Part shown: piece by piece, positions 26,837-36,820 of the stretch
Numbering within the stretch: position 1 is the stretch's first letter
Layout of the letters: the number at the start of each line of letters is the position of its first letter
Assembly: GCF_000218685.1 (NCBI RefSeq)
Contig: NW_006763295.1
Location: 1,968,430-2,032,429, forward strand
Direction of reading: 5' to 3'
Source of the DNA: Serpula lacrymans var. lacrymans S7.9
Taxonomy: Eukaryota; Basidiomycota; Agaricomycetes; Boletales; Serpulaceae
Length of the DNA: 64,000 bases
Position numbers and translations under genes: made by a program
The notes under the pieces: model-generated
Told to the model about the DNA's origin: nothing
Database searches by the model: none
Seen by the model: only the letters and a program-made list of their open reading frames with translations

Positions 26837-27089
26837 TCTAGTCTTATCAAGTATCACGTGATCTATTAGTAATACACATTACCAATCAGCCTCACTACAT
26901 ACACATGTTCGTTACCAATACACTACGTCATACCTCCCCGTAGCCTCATGCCTTTTCCTATATAACTAGTACAATATCCATGTACATACCCTAGTTGTAG
27001 ATTTACTCTTTTATACTTGCTTGTCAATACTTGTTGAGATTTAAGTCCTACGCTGCTCGGGTCACCGGCATACAGCTAGGGTCTTTACA
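26751..27089 (+). repeat. Element 1 3' LTR
   Basis: 339 bp, TGTCACGATCG to GGGTCTTTACA, nearly identical to the 5' copy outside the nested solo LTR. TATATAA at 26959-26965 lies 34 nt before the inferred transcript start AGTTG at 26993. CACGTG at 26855-26860. Confidence 0.95.
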
Positions 27090-27094
27090 AAGAC

Positions 27095-27796
27095 TAGAGA
27101 TCATGGCTAATTAGAAAAGTGCCTAATAATAGGCAAATAGTGATACAAAATAAAATAATGCAATGAAAAATTATGATGGATAATGACAACAGCAGAGATG
27201 AAGCACTACTGTAGAATAAAAGATATCTCCATAGTAAAAAAGAAAATAAGAGAAATGAAGGAACATAATAGTGCAGTTGTCATAGTTAGCCAATTGACAT
27301 AACCTGTCCTATAATACACATAGAAAACAATACTCTGTGACTCCTAGGTCTCTTTAAAAGACTGTTGTGTTGATATTATGATATTTATCTAATTCTTCAG
27401 TAGTATTACATTGCTATATAATATTCTATTATTTGATGAATTTATTTTATTGTTGTTTAGTAGTAATATATTTATTGTAATTATACACACATATAATATA
27501 AGCATCTGTACTTAATCTATTTTCTCCTTAGTGACAGTATAATATTTAAATTAATATAATAGCAAGGACCCCAAACACCCTGTGACAAGTGCCCTACATT
27601 GGTCTGGGACCATAGTTCTGGTTTGTTTCCAAAGTTTGGACCACACCCTTAGTTTATCCTTATGCTTGTACCATTGGTCCACCCCACAATAGTGCCCTGG
27701 GTGGCTATAAAATATGGTGCACTTAGTCTCATAGTAATATAGATATATAAAGTTAAGTGCATATACCTAATAGCTACCTAAAATAAGGATAGAGGG
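27095..27796. other. AT-rich spacer between elements 1 and 2
   Basis: No open frame or known repeat recognised. Composition is strongly AT-rich on the left, less so after about 27560. Confidence 0.55.
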
Positions 27797-27801
27797 ATGT
27801 G

Positions 27802-28143
27802 TGTCACGACTTGAGTCAGAGCGCTAGTTCCTTTTTTCACTTTTCTTTCATTTTTCTTTTATATCTGATCACGTGACAAACATGAGACAAGAACACAAGA
27901 TCAGTAGTTAGTCACGTGACAAAGCCTAGACTATAACGTAAGACATCAGTAAGCGCCTCATGGCTACTGCATGTCACATCAGTCAGAGCCTCATGGCTGA
28001 CCTTCAGAAACGTATATATACCAACACTCGTGTACATACTTTCTTCAGTTGTTGATTACTTCTTAATCCAGTACTTGACACTACTTGTTGGTCTTTGAGA
28101 CTTGTCCCTCTGTTAACTCGGTATAGGGGATAGGAATCTTACA
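27802..28143 (+). repeat. Element 2 5' LTR
   Basis: 342 bp, TGTCACGACTTG to GGAATCTTACA. It has 33 bp more than the 3' LTR, bounded by copies of GCCTCATGGCT (about 27957-27990). TATATATA at 28013-28020 lies 34 nt before the inferred transcript start at 28047. CACGTG occurs at 27870 and 27913. Confidence 0.95.
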
Positions 28144-28144
28144 C

Positions 28145-28155
28145 AATCAACAACT
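28145..28155 (+). promoter_or_regulatory. Element 2 self-priming primer-binding site
   Basis: AATCAACAACT is the exact reverse complement of AGTTGTTGATT at 28047-28057 in the LTR. One base differs from element 1 on both sides, and the pairing is kept. Confidence 0.85.
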
Positions 28156-28171
28156 CTAATGAGTACCATCT

Positions 28172-28378
28172 ATGAACGTAACAGCAGCTATCCTAACCAT
28201 CATCATCATCCTTATCATCATTATCCTCACCTTACTCAAACTCCTTTACAAACCTCACACTCAACCCATCATCCCACTAAACAACATTCCCACTCGCCCC
28301 GACACTATCGTATCATTTTTTCCAGAAAACATCTCCCCCTCCTCCTCCCAAGACTCTTTCGTCACCATCCCCCTTTAG
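28172..28378 (+). CDS. Small membrane-protein ORF of element 2
   Basis: 68 residues, intact although gag and pol are riddled with stops. MNVTAAILTIIIILIIIILT is a clear membrane segment. The tail has RPDTIVSFFPENISP and QDSFVTIPL, matching the element 1 ORF. An ATG at 28159 in another frame precedes it; that longer His-rich frame is not conserved in the other elements. Function unknown. Confidence 0.6.
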   Translation: MNVTAAILTIIIILIIIILTLLKLLYKPHTQPIIPLNNIPTRPDTIVSFFPENISPSSSQDSFVTIPL

Positions 28379-28460
28379 CTACAATTATATCAATATAATT
28401 CCTTTGGTGTGGAACCATAGGAATTTTCTCGTTTTTACTTAGTTTCAATTTCGCTTTCCT

Positions 28461-28494
28461 CTGACCAGGCTGTGCACTTGCGTCCGCCAGTCGG
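28461..28494 (+). ncRNA. Conserved 34-nt leader hairpin, element 2
   Basis: Same design as in element 1: outer CTGAC/GTCGG and GGC/GCC identical, inner stem GTGCA/TGCGT (two G-U type pairs) around CT. Confidence 0.65.
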
Positions 28495-28726
28495 GAGAAG
28501 AACCGAGAGCTTAATAAGCCGGTTATAACTGGACAACCGTTCGGACCCAGTCTTATCACGATAGCTTTTACATAAAAAATTCGTAAAAATACAAAAATAG
28601 TTACAGTACCTACATAGTCAGTGGTGAACGGAAGAGGATCACCTTGACTCAAAGAGAAAAAGATAGACTACCGAGATCTTAGAAAGCGGTGTATAGATCC
28701 AGCTTATCACTGGGGAACTCCTTTCT

Positions 28727-29167
28727 ATGCTCAGTAGAGAATTTTATATCTGGATAGGAGAACAACACATTTATTCCAGAGACTATGTTTTCAGAGGACA
28801 ATTCCCTCTACCAGAAATCACACCAATCAGAAACCCCTCCCCCATAATCAAATCCAAAACTCCCCCACCACCACAACTTGAATTCAGAAATGTCCAATCT
28901 AGAATATCGAAATCGGCCAGAGCCATCCAACAGCACGGACAGCGCATTTACTCAGGAAATGATGGACTCATTGCCCTGAATAGACACTCCCCCGCCAAAA
29001 GAAGTATCATTAGAAGCATTTGTAAAACAAGAAGTAGAAAAAGCGATCAGGGAAACGCAAATGCTATATCAATCCCAGCTAGACGAGGCACTCGAAGAAG
29101 TGAGCGTCTTGGAAAAAAGACTAAAGAAGACAACAGCGCCACCTCCAGAAAAAGTGGAAAGAAGTAG
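28727..29167 (+). CDS. Pre-gag ORF of element 2, overlapping gag
   Basis: 146 residues starting MLSREFYIWIGEQHIYSRDY, in the minus-1 frame relative to gag. The first 45 residues match the mosaic element's ORF almost word for word (MLSREFYIWI, then RDYVFR and QFPLP) and element 1 more distantly. Its 3' part overlaps gag from 28890 and is unlike element 1. Unknown function. Confidence 0.45.
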   Translation: MLSREFYIWIGEQHIYSRDYVFRGQFPLPEITPIRNPSPIIKSKTPPPPQLEFRNVQSRISKSARAIQQHGQRIYSGNDGLIALNRHSPAKRSIIRSICKTRSRKSDQGNANAISIPARRGTRRSERLGKKTKEDNSATSRKSGKK

Positions 29168-30008
29168 GACAGCCCTAGAGAAGCCAGAGAACTTCTCAGG
29201 AGACAAGAAGAAGTACCGGGCCTTTAGAGAGTCCCTAGTTCTACACTTTGAAGATGACGCTGTCTATTTTAAAGACGACAGAAAAAAGATAAGCTTCGTG
29301 CTGTCTTTTATGAAAGATGGAGAAGCCGTGGCCTTCCGGACCGACTGGCTAGAAAACAGAGTTGACGCCCAACAGTTAGGGCTTGACATTACACATACAT
29401 ACGGAAGTTGGCCGTACTTTGCCGACAAGATGGAAGAAAGATTCAAGGACAGTTTTGAAAAAGAAACTGCCAAGAACAAAATATTGACCCTGAAACAGGG
29501 CAATGAAACTGCCCAAGCCTTTTTTGAAAGGTTTGAAGAAAAGAAAAGATGGGCGGGATACACAAACAGAATGAACGAAGAATTCTTAGTTTCATTACTA
29601 AGAAGAAACATGAACAAACCACTAGTAGACAGGGTGATCTACGGTGGACACATTCCTAGAGACTATCAGGAATGGAAAAGAGAACTCATCTGAATGGACT
29701 ATATTTGGAGAGAAAGAGAAAAGGAAAAGAAAGGTTCCGAGATTGGAAAAAGAACCAATTTGGAACAAAAGAAAGAAGGAGAAAAGAAGAGAGACGGAAC
29801 CGGTTATACTTATACCGGTAACGCAGAAAAAATGGAAATAGACAAAGCAAAGTTCCGCACGGAAGGACGATGCTACCGATGCGGAGAGAAGGGACATAGA
29901 AGCTTTGAGTGCAAAGACGCACAAAAAAAGAAGCCACAGTTCAATGTCTGCAAATTCTTAGAGAAGATGACAAAAGAGGAAAGAGAAAAACTCCTAGAGG
30001 GTTTTTAA
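28890..30008 (+). pseudogene. Element 2 Gag with two stops
   Basis: Homologous to the element 1 Gag. MSNLEYRNRPEPSNSTD is the start, and ALEKPENFSGDKKKYRAFRE and LLRRNMNKPLVDRVIYGG are conserved. The zinc knuckle is CYRCGEKGHRSFEC. In-frame TGA codons at 28977-28979 and 29691-29693 break it; at the second the element 1 codon is CGC (Arg). The end GF-TAA lies in the slippery site (29999-30005). Confidence 0.9.
29999..30005 (+). promoter_or_regulatory. Minus-1 ribosomal frameshift site, element 2
   Basis: The same G GGT TTT heptamer directly before the gag stop (TAA at 30006-30008). The pol frame opens at 30005. Confidence 0.7.
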
Positions 30009-33000
30009 AAAGGCCAGCGGTACCGCATCAACCAACTGTGCCTAAAAAAGATGTTTCAAACCGATTTCTTCCTTTGACTGTAGACACATGTAACCCTGAA
30101 TTGTTAAGCTGCTGCTTTAGCGCGGATGACAATAAAATTATTAACACACAGACAAAAAAGGAAATCAGAAATGAAAGAGATGCAAACACAACCGCAGCAA
30201 GAGCGGCGCATAGTGATAAGACATCCGCAGTTTCGACGGCGGGCAAATCACTAAAAAGTGCAGCATTGATGGCAGATGTTAAGATTCCTACACCCGATGC
30301 GGCGAACTCTACGGAGGAAAACGCAGCAAAGACTGTAGAAGAGGGGTCAGGAACCCCTCTAAAAAACCTAGAAAGAAAAGAAGTTTGGACCCCAGAGTGG
30401 GTAGTGGACAGGCTAAGAGACCAAAAGGAAGAAAAATCCATTGGGATTCTAAGCGCCTGGACACACAAAAAGAGAACTAGAGAAGTAACCCGGGAAACGA
30501 TAAAAGAAATCAACCGGTTACCAAAAGTAGAAGCTATACAAGCGATCATAGAAATTGCCTCCCCTAAAAAGTACATTAGGGGCACCCAAGGCAATCAAAT
30601 GAACGTAAAATGTAAGCTTACTACACTAGATACTCTCCAAACAGAAATAGTCGAAGCATTATTGGGTAGTGGATGCACGGGGAGTTGCATCGACTCCCAA
30701 TTTGTAAAAGACAAAAAATATGAGACAAAAAGGATACCTAGACCTATTCCAGTCTATAACGCAGATGGAACTCTTAACAGAAACGGAGCCATCAGTGAAT
30801 TTGTAATGCTACTCATGGAAATTGACGGTCACGTCGAAAAGATACATCTAACCGTAACCAATCTGGGTAACGGAAAAATGTTTCTAGGACATGAATGGCT
30901 AAGCAAACACAATCCAAAGATAGATTGGAAAGAGTCAAAGTTAACCTTCAAAAGATGTCCCGAAGAATGTAACCCGAGAATCCGAATCTCTGATCCAGAG
31001 GAAGATCCGGAAATATTCTTCGAAGAACTTGAAGCGGAAGAGAGAATGATACAGGTGAATCTCCAGAATTTCGAAGATGCCACGATCAACAATTAATATT
31101 ACCACATTAGAGCTCAAGGCACAATGGCACAGAAGCTGGCTGAAGCCGCAGGCAAAGATCGAAAAGAAGGAGGATTTGAAAAGATAGTACCAAAACACCT
31201 TCATCAATACAAAGACATATTTGATAAAAAGGAGTTTGATACATTACCTGAAAGAAGACAATGGGATCACGCAATTGAACTAGTACCGGGAGATCACTCC
31301 CTAGATTGCAAGATCTACCCATTAGCGAAAGGAGAACAAGAAGAACTAGATGCATTCTTAAAAGAAAATCTAGAATCGGGACGGATAAGACCATCAAAAT
31401 CCCCATTCACATCACCCTTCTTCTTTATAAAAAAGAAAGATGGAAAGCTAAGACCAGCTCAAGATTATAGGAAGTTAAATGATATCACTATCAAAAACAG
31501 ATACCCACTTCCATTGATTGGAGAACTTGTGGACAAGTTGAGTGGAGCTAAATACTTCACAAAACTAGATGTAAGATGGGGATATAACAATATCTGAGTA
31601 AAAGAAGGAGATGAACCGAAAGCGGCGTTCAGAACAAATTGGGGGTTATTCGAACCATTAGTCATGTTCTTCGGACTGACAAACTCCCCTGCCACGTTCC
31701 AGACAATGATGAACATGCTCTTTAGAGAGTTGATAGACGAAGGATTAGTTATCATATATCTGGATGATATCATGATATTCACAAAATATATAGAAATGCA
31801 CAGAGCAACAATGCGACGTGTATTGGAAATCCTGAGAAAAAACCATCTCTATCTTAAACCAGAGAAATGCGATTTCGAACAAACAGAAGTAGAATATCTG
31901 GGACTAATCATCTCAGAAAACGAGATTCGCATGGATCCAGTGAAAGTAGAAGGAATTAGCAAATGGCCAGAATGCAAAAATAAGAAAGACATACAAGCAT
32001 TTTTGGGCTTTGTAAATTTCTACAGAAGGTTCATGGGGGGCTTCGGGGAAGTAGCCAAACCATTGGCCAAGTTAACGGGAAAAGAGGACTTCATTTGGGG
32101 AAATGAACAACGCGTAGCGTCTGCCCCAGTGTTAGCTCTCCCAGTACCACATGGCCAATACAAAGTAGAAGCAGACAGTAGTGACTTCGCAATGGGTGCG
32201 GTCTTATCACAAAGACAAAAAGATGACTGGAAGCCAATTGCATATCTCTCCAAAGCGTTGAATCCCACAGGACGCAATTACGAGATCTATGACAAAGAAC
32301 TTCTCGCCATCATGACGGCACTTAACAAATGGAGACATTACTTAATACATGCGGAGGAAGAGTTTGAGATATGGACAGATCATCAAAATCTGTTGTATTT
32401 CAAAGAACCAAAGAAGTTGAACAGGAGACAGGCACGGTGGATGACGGAGTTAAGCCAGTATCATTTTACGATACACCATATGCCTGGAAGGAAGCATATA
32501 AAGGCAGATCTACTCTCGAGACGATCAGATCATAACAAAGGAGAGAACAATAATGAGGATATCATATTGTTAGATGAGAAACTATTTGCACGAATGACCC
32601 TCTCATCAGAATAAAGACAAGCAATTGCGGACAGTCAAGAAGAGGAATTAGTAATTTCAAAATGGATCCTAAAAAGGAAAGAGAACATAGATGATTTGAT
32701 AAAAAAGATAAAAGGAAAGATAGAGAGGAGAGAGGATGGATGGCTCGAGGAAGAAGGCTACGTAGTGTTCAAAAGCAGGATCTACATACCAAAAGATGCC
32801 AAATTAAGGGAAGAGATTATCAAATGAAACCATGACTCTACCACTGCAGGTCATCCAGGAAGATATAGAACAAAAGAGTTAATCACTCGACAATACTGGT
32901 GGCCTTACATGGACAGAGATATCACGAGATATGTAGATGGATGCGAAGTCTGCCAAAGAACCAAGACAGACCACAAAAAGAAAGCAGCACCGCTCCATCC

Positions 33001-34231
33001 AAACAAAATCCCGGACAAACCTTGGCAGATCATATCGGTAGATCTGATCGGACCACTACCAGAATCAAACAGATATAACATGATAATGGTAGTAGTAGAT
33101 TGATTTACAAAAATTATCAAGGTAATTCCCACACAAATGGAGATCACATCAGAAGGAGTGGCACGACTATTTAGAGATCACGTATTCAGAAACCATGGCA
33201 TACCCGAAAAGATCATCTCTGATCGGGGACCGCAATTTGTTTCTAAATTCATGAAAGATCTACATACACTTCTTCAGATAAAGGCAAATCCATCAATGGT
33301 ATAGCACCCACAAACGGATGGACAAACAGAGAGGATCAATCAAGAGATAGAGCAGTATCTCAGGATCTTCATAAATCATAAACAAGATGATTGGGCGGAA
33401 TGGCTTACCTTAGCAGAATTCTCATATAACAACAAACAACAATCTGCAACAGGATATAGCCCATTCTATCTAAATCATGGACACCATCCGAGAACACAGG
33501 AAGTAGTGAAAGTGGAGGTAAAAAACAAAAATGCGGAAGATTTTGTAAAAAGAATGACAGAGACGAGAAAGAAACCAGAAGAGTCATTGCAAAAAGCAGC
33601 TGAACAGATGAAAAAACAGTATGACAAAAAGAAAAGAGAAGCAGTGGAATAAAAAGTAGGAGATAAGGTATACGTGGAAGCAACCAATATCTCAACAGAT
33701 TGACCAGCTAAAAAACTGGACGATAAGAGACACGGCCCATTTGAAATTCTGGAAAAAATAGGCGAATCAGCCTACAAACTAGCACTACCACCAACATGGT
33801 GACCTATTCATCCAGTCGTCAACGAAGTAAAGCTTACACTATACAAAGAACCACAATTCCCTTCTCAACAAAGACCCAAACCGATACCACCGGTGATAGT
33901 GGATGGACAAGAAGAATACGAAGTCGAAGAAGTTTTAAAAGGAAAGTTAGAATATCTAGTACATTGGAAAAACTATCCAAAAGAGGAACGCATACGGGAA
34001 CCTGAACGACACCTAACCAACTCACCAGACAAAGTGAAAACATTTTACGATAACAACCCTAGTGCACCCCGACGGATACAATTCCAACTACACTTCCAAC
34101 CTTTCGAAAACTTTACAACAACAAGAGTCCGAAAACAATTGTTCAACTGGGAAAACGGAAAGATGGACCCTTACTCTCGAGACGAAAGTCTTAAAGAGGG
34201 GGTAATGTCACGACTTGAGTCAGAGCGCTAG
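30005..34231 (+). pseudogene. Element 2 Pol with nine in-frame stops
   Basis: Same domain order as element 1: protease (GSGCTGSC, the catalytic Asp changed to Gly at about 30667), RT with YLDD, RNase H, integrase, chromodomain (YEVEEVLKGKLEYLVHWKNY). Stops start at 31094, 31595, 32612, 32825, 33101, 33302, 33650, 33701 and 33800; at three of these (31595, 33101, 33701) element 1 has an Arg codon. All pieces remain in one frame. About nine codons near the RT/RNase H junction are lost in frame. Non-functional. Confidence 0.92.
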
Positions 34232-34514
34232 TTTCTTTTTTCATTTTTCTTTCATTTTCCTTTTATATCTGATCACGTGACAAACATGAGACAAGAACAC
34301 AAGATCAGTAGTTAGTCACATGACAAAGCCTAGACTATAACGTAAGACATCAGTAAGCGCCTCATGGCTGACCTTCAGAAACGTATATATACCAACACTC
34401 ATGTACATACTTTCTTCAGTTGTTGATTACTTCTTAATCCAGTACTTGACGCTACTTGTTGGTCTTTGAGACTTGTCCCTCCGTTAACTCGGTATAGGGG
34501 ATAGGAATCTTACA
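34206..34514 (+). repeat. Element 2 3' LTR
   Basis: 309 bp, TGTCACGACTTG to GGAATCTTACA, preceded by the polypurine tract AAAGAGGGGG. Differs from the 5' LTR by scattered substitutions and the 33-bp segment. Confidence 0.95.
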
Positions 34515-34519
34515 ATGTG

Positions 34520-35110
34520 CAGGACTTTGAAGCACGATGATGAACTATTGTGATGTGATATGTAACATCACACTAGTGCCACATATGTGTCAAGAGCTGA
34601 CTCTGAAAAAAATATGGCACTCAAATCTAATCTAATCCTGAGAAGTGTGTGAAAACTATGAAAGAAAGTTAAAGTGGAGAATGAAATTTAAAGGTCCAAA
34701 AATTGTGTATTTGTAAGCCAGTCCAGCATGCAGTAGCTATACTGTGTAAGATATTTGTGGTTGCATGTTATGCTTAAGATCCTATATCATATAACCTTGG
34801 CCATATAGCTCAATTGGTAGAGCAGCTGACATTTATCCAGAAGGTTCCAGGTTCAGGTTTGGTCAATATCCAATTTTATCAACACCTAAGGGGAAATGGT
34901 ATCCTTATACCCATTTATGATAGCATATATTGTTTCCAATTTTTTTTGACCATCTTCCCTTATTTTGGTTAGCCTCAATTAATTGCACATAGTGCCTCAA
35001 CTCCATGTGCACTACTAACATGCTGGTCTGAATGTGGTCATCAAATACAATTTCAAGCTCAGTGATTACATTACATACAATTGAGCTGAGATTTTGGCTC
35101 AACACTTTAT
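34520..35110. other. Spacer with a tRNA-like sequence
   Basis: No supported gene. A minus-strand open frame (about 34905-35110, continuing into TE-X) has ordinary-looking residues but no motif I know. The tRNA-like patch is listed separately. Confidence 0.5.
34798..34872 (+). repeat. tRNA-like sequence, possible SINE head
   Basis: A perfect A-box region TAGCTCAATTGGTAGAGCA is followed 27 bp later by a B-box-like GGTTCAGGTTT. The ends TTGGCCA and TGGTCAA can pair over 7 bp. The anticodon and T stems have mismatches, so this looks like a tRNA-derived repeat or decayed tRNA rather than a working gene. Confidence 0.4.
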
Positions 35111-35114
35111 CCGG

Positions 35115-36471
35115 TGTCATGCACCAAAGTTGATTGGTAGCATGGATAGGTGTCAAAAATGAAGCAAATATTCAAAAAGACTCGCCTTTGCGCCACACAA
35201 GCACAGTGCCACGTGGAATAGTAATTAATATTGCCTTTTTTGAACTTGTGGCTGATCAGCACCACCTCTATTAGGCAATCCAGTGGCGCTCACCTTTGTT
35301 TTTCCATTCAGTACTTTCCGTGTTTCGGCATTGTGGCAAATTTTTGCGTTGCCACTGGCTACACATCGCACCCTTGCTTTTGTTGTTCTCCCTTACTTTT
35401 TTTCTTTACTCAGCCCCATCATGAGACCCTTGCTCTCTTTTTTATTCTCACCTGACGGTCGCTTCTGGATCCTCATTCTAGTTCACTTCCTCGTCACCTC
35501 CACCCTCCTCCTACTTGTCTTCTTTGCTCCCCCACCATACCTGATGTCACCACTCTCCATCTGCTTCCGTTGCCAATCCGTTGACCACCACGTGCCACTG
35601 CTGATATCAGCAAAGCCCTGGCGGCCGGTCCAAGTTGGGCAACAGGTCCATCTTCATGACACAGATCTTCCATCTTATGCCATCAAAACATCGGTTGCTC
35701 ATCCCGCCTGGTTGGAGCGTGGGTGGGTAGTTTTTGAGCTGGAGAAGGTTCATCCCCTTGCGTTGCCTATGTACATTGCTGTCCCATTCACTTGGGTATA
35801 CTTATATTTCGTCCATTGTCTTCGCTACAGCTACAGCTACCACACACTGCCTGGGACTCACTTGTTCCAAATTGGAACTACTCCCCTCCTTCCCTCGTTT
35901 GACCAGGTGGTCCAATATAACCAGTCCATTGGTAAGGCCATGGAACATTGGATTTGGACTAGGTGGTGGACCGGTGGCTCCAGTTCCTTTTTTTTCAGCA
36001 GAACATTCATTTACAAGTGCAATTAATTTTGATTTTTGAGTCATTTTTATGGACACATTTTTTTAAATGCCTGACTGACAATAAAGGAACTGTGTTGATA
36101 CTGATATTTTTTTGCTTTATCCTTTTTTACTGCATCTTCTCATGACATCACAATTTTTTCTTGCTCTCTTTCTGTTATTGGATTTTATTTTATGGCTGTA
36201 CAAACCTGTGACATTACTTACACAGCATTTATTGTTCTATCTCATTCTTTTTGCACAGCTATATTGTGCATAGCCTACCTTTCTTTTACTATATAAACCC
36301 CTGTATTTTACCTTGTAAAAACAACAAGAACTCCAATCCAGACTTTTTCTCCAATCTCAAGTTCACTACTCTCTGCTACTTGTGATCCAGTGTGGTCACA
36401 ACGCTTCCCACTGCTACCACTGCTAACTGCTGTCATCATCACTCGTCACTTTTGAAAGTCATCGTCATCCC
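35115..36471 (+). mobile_element. TE-X copy A, left part (split by the mosaic element)
   Basis: Starts TGTCATGCACCAAAG after CCGG (35111-35114) and stops where the mosaic element's LTR begins. The right part is at 46511-46852. It contains the TE-X open frame at 35283-36026, about 248 codons with a hydrophobic stretch (ILVHFLVTSTLLLLVFF) and the conserved block GWVVFELEKVHPLALPMYIA. Sense is plus here; the other two copies are reversed. Confidence 0.75.
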
Positions 36472-36795
36472 TGTCAAGACCTTGCTTTACGCTGGGAAAA
36501 CCCAAAAGCAAGACAAGTCAAGGAATCAAACAATAGCGTCAATAGCAATATATAAAAGGTAATCAACAGCTAGAGAATGTATGTACATGAACTAGCTGTA
36601 TATATAGTGTCTGAAGTATCTGCCATGAGGCGCTGACTGATGTTCTATGTCATAGTCCAGGCTTTGTCAGGTGACTGTAATGTCACGTGACAAAATATGA
36701 TTAACTATTTTGCTTATGTAATGGGTCATGTGATAGTAAGGTCACGTGTCAATAAGGTGCTCGAGATTAGATAAGACTTTGTTTGAATCATGACA
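36472..36795 (-). repeat. Type B LTR, 3' end of the mosaic element
   Basis: 324 bp; read on minus it begins TGTCATGATTC and ends GGTCTTGACA. A polypurine tract lies on its right (minus GGAGGGGG). CACGTG at 36684-36689. Confidence 0.88.
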
Positions 36796-36820
36796 TTACC
36801 CCCTCCTTAAGACTTTCGTC

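Larger units (their letters stand above)
19878..27089 (+). mobile_element. Element 1: Ty3-type chromodomain LTR retrotransposon
   Basis: A full-length element with TG...CA LTRs and a perfect 5-bp target duplication AAGAC (19873-19877 and 27090-27094). Order: 5' LTR, self-priming site, small membrane ORF, leader hairpin, pre-gag ORF overlapping gag, gag, minus-1 slippery site, pol (protease, RT, RNase H, integrase, chromodomain), polypurine tract, 3' LTR. Domain order and chromodomain place it among chromoviruses; self-priming resembles the Tf1/sushi group. Coding damage is limited to one TGA in pol, but its 5' LTR promoter is split by a solo LTR. Confidence 0.95.
27802..34514 (+). mobile_element. 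Element 2: Ty3-type chromodomain LTR retrotransposon, decayed
   Basis: Full-length relative of element 1 with a perfect 5-bp target duplication ATGTG (27797-27801 and 34515-34519). The same order of parts is present: LTR, self-priming site, small membrane ORF, hairpin, pre-gag ORF, gag, slippery site, pol with chromodomain, polypurine tract, LTR. Eleven in-frame stops in gag and pol make it non-autonomous, yet the pol frame is never shifted. Confidence 0.95.

Noticed and set aside
28159..28398. His/Pro-rich 79-codon frame as the first gene of element 2
   Set aside because: It overlaps the small membrane ORF in another frame and has no counterpart in the other elements.
34798..34872. A functional tRNA gene
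   Set aside because: The A box is good but anticodon and T stems are mismatched and the B box departs from GGTTCGANTCC.
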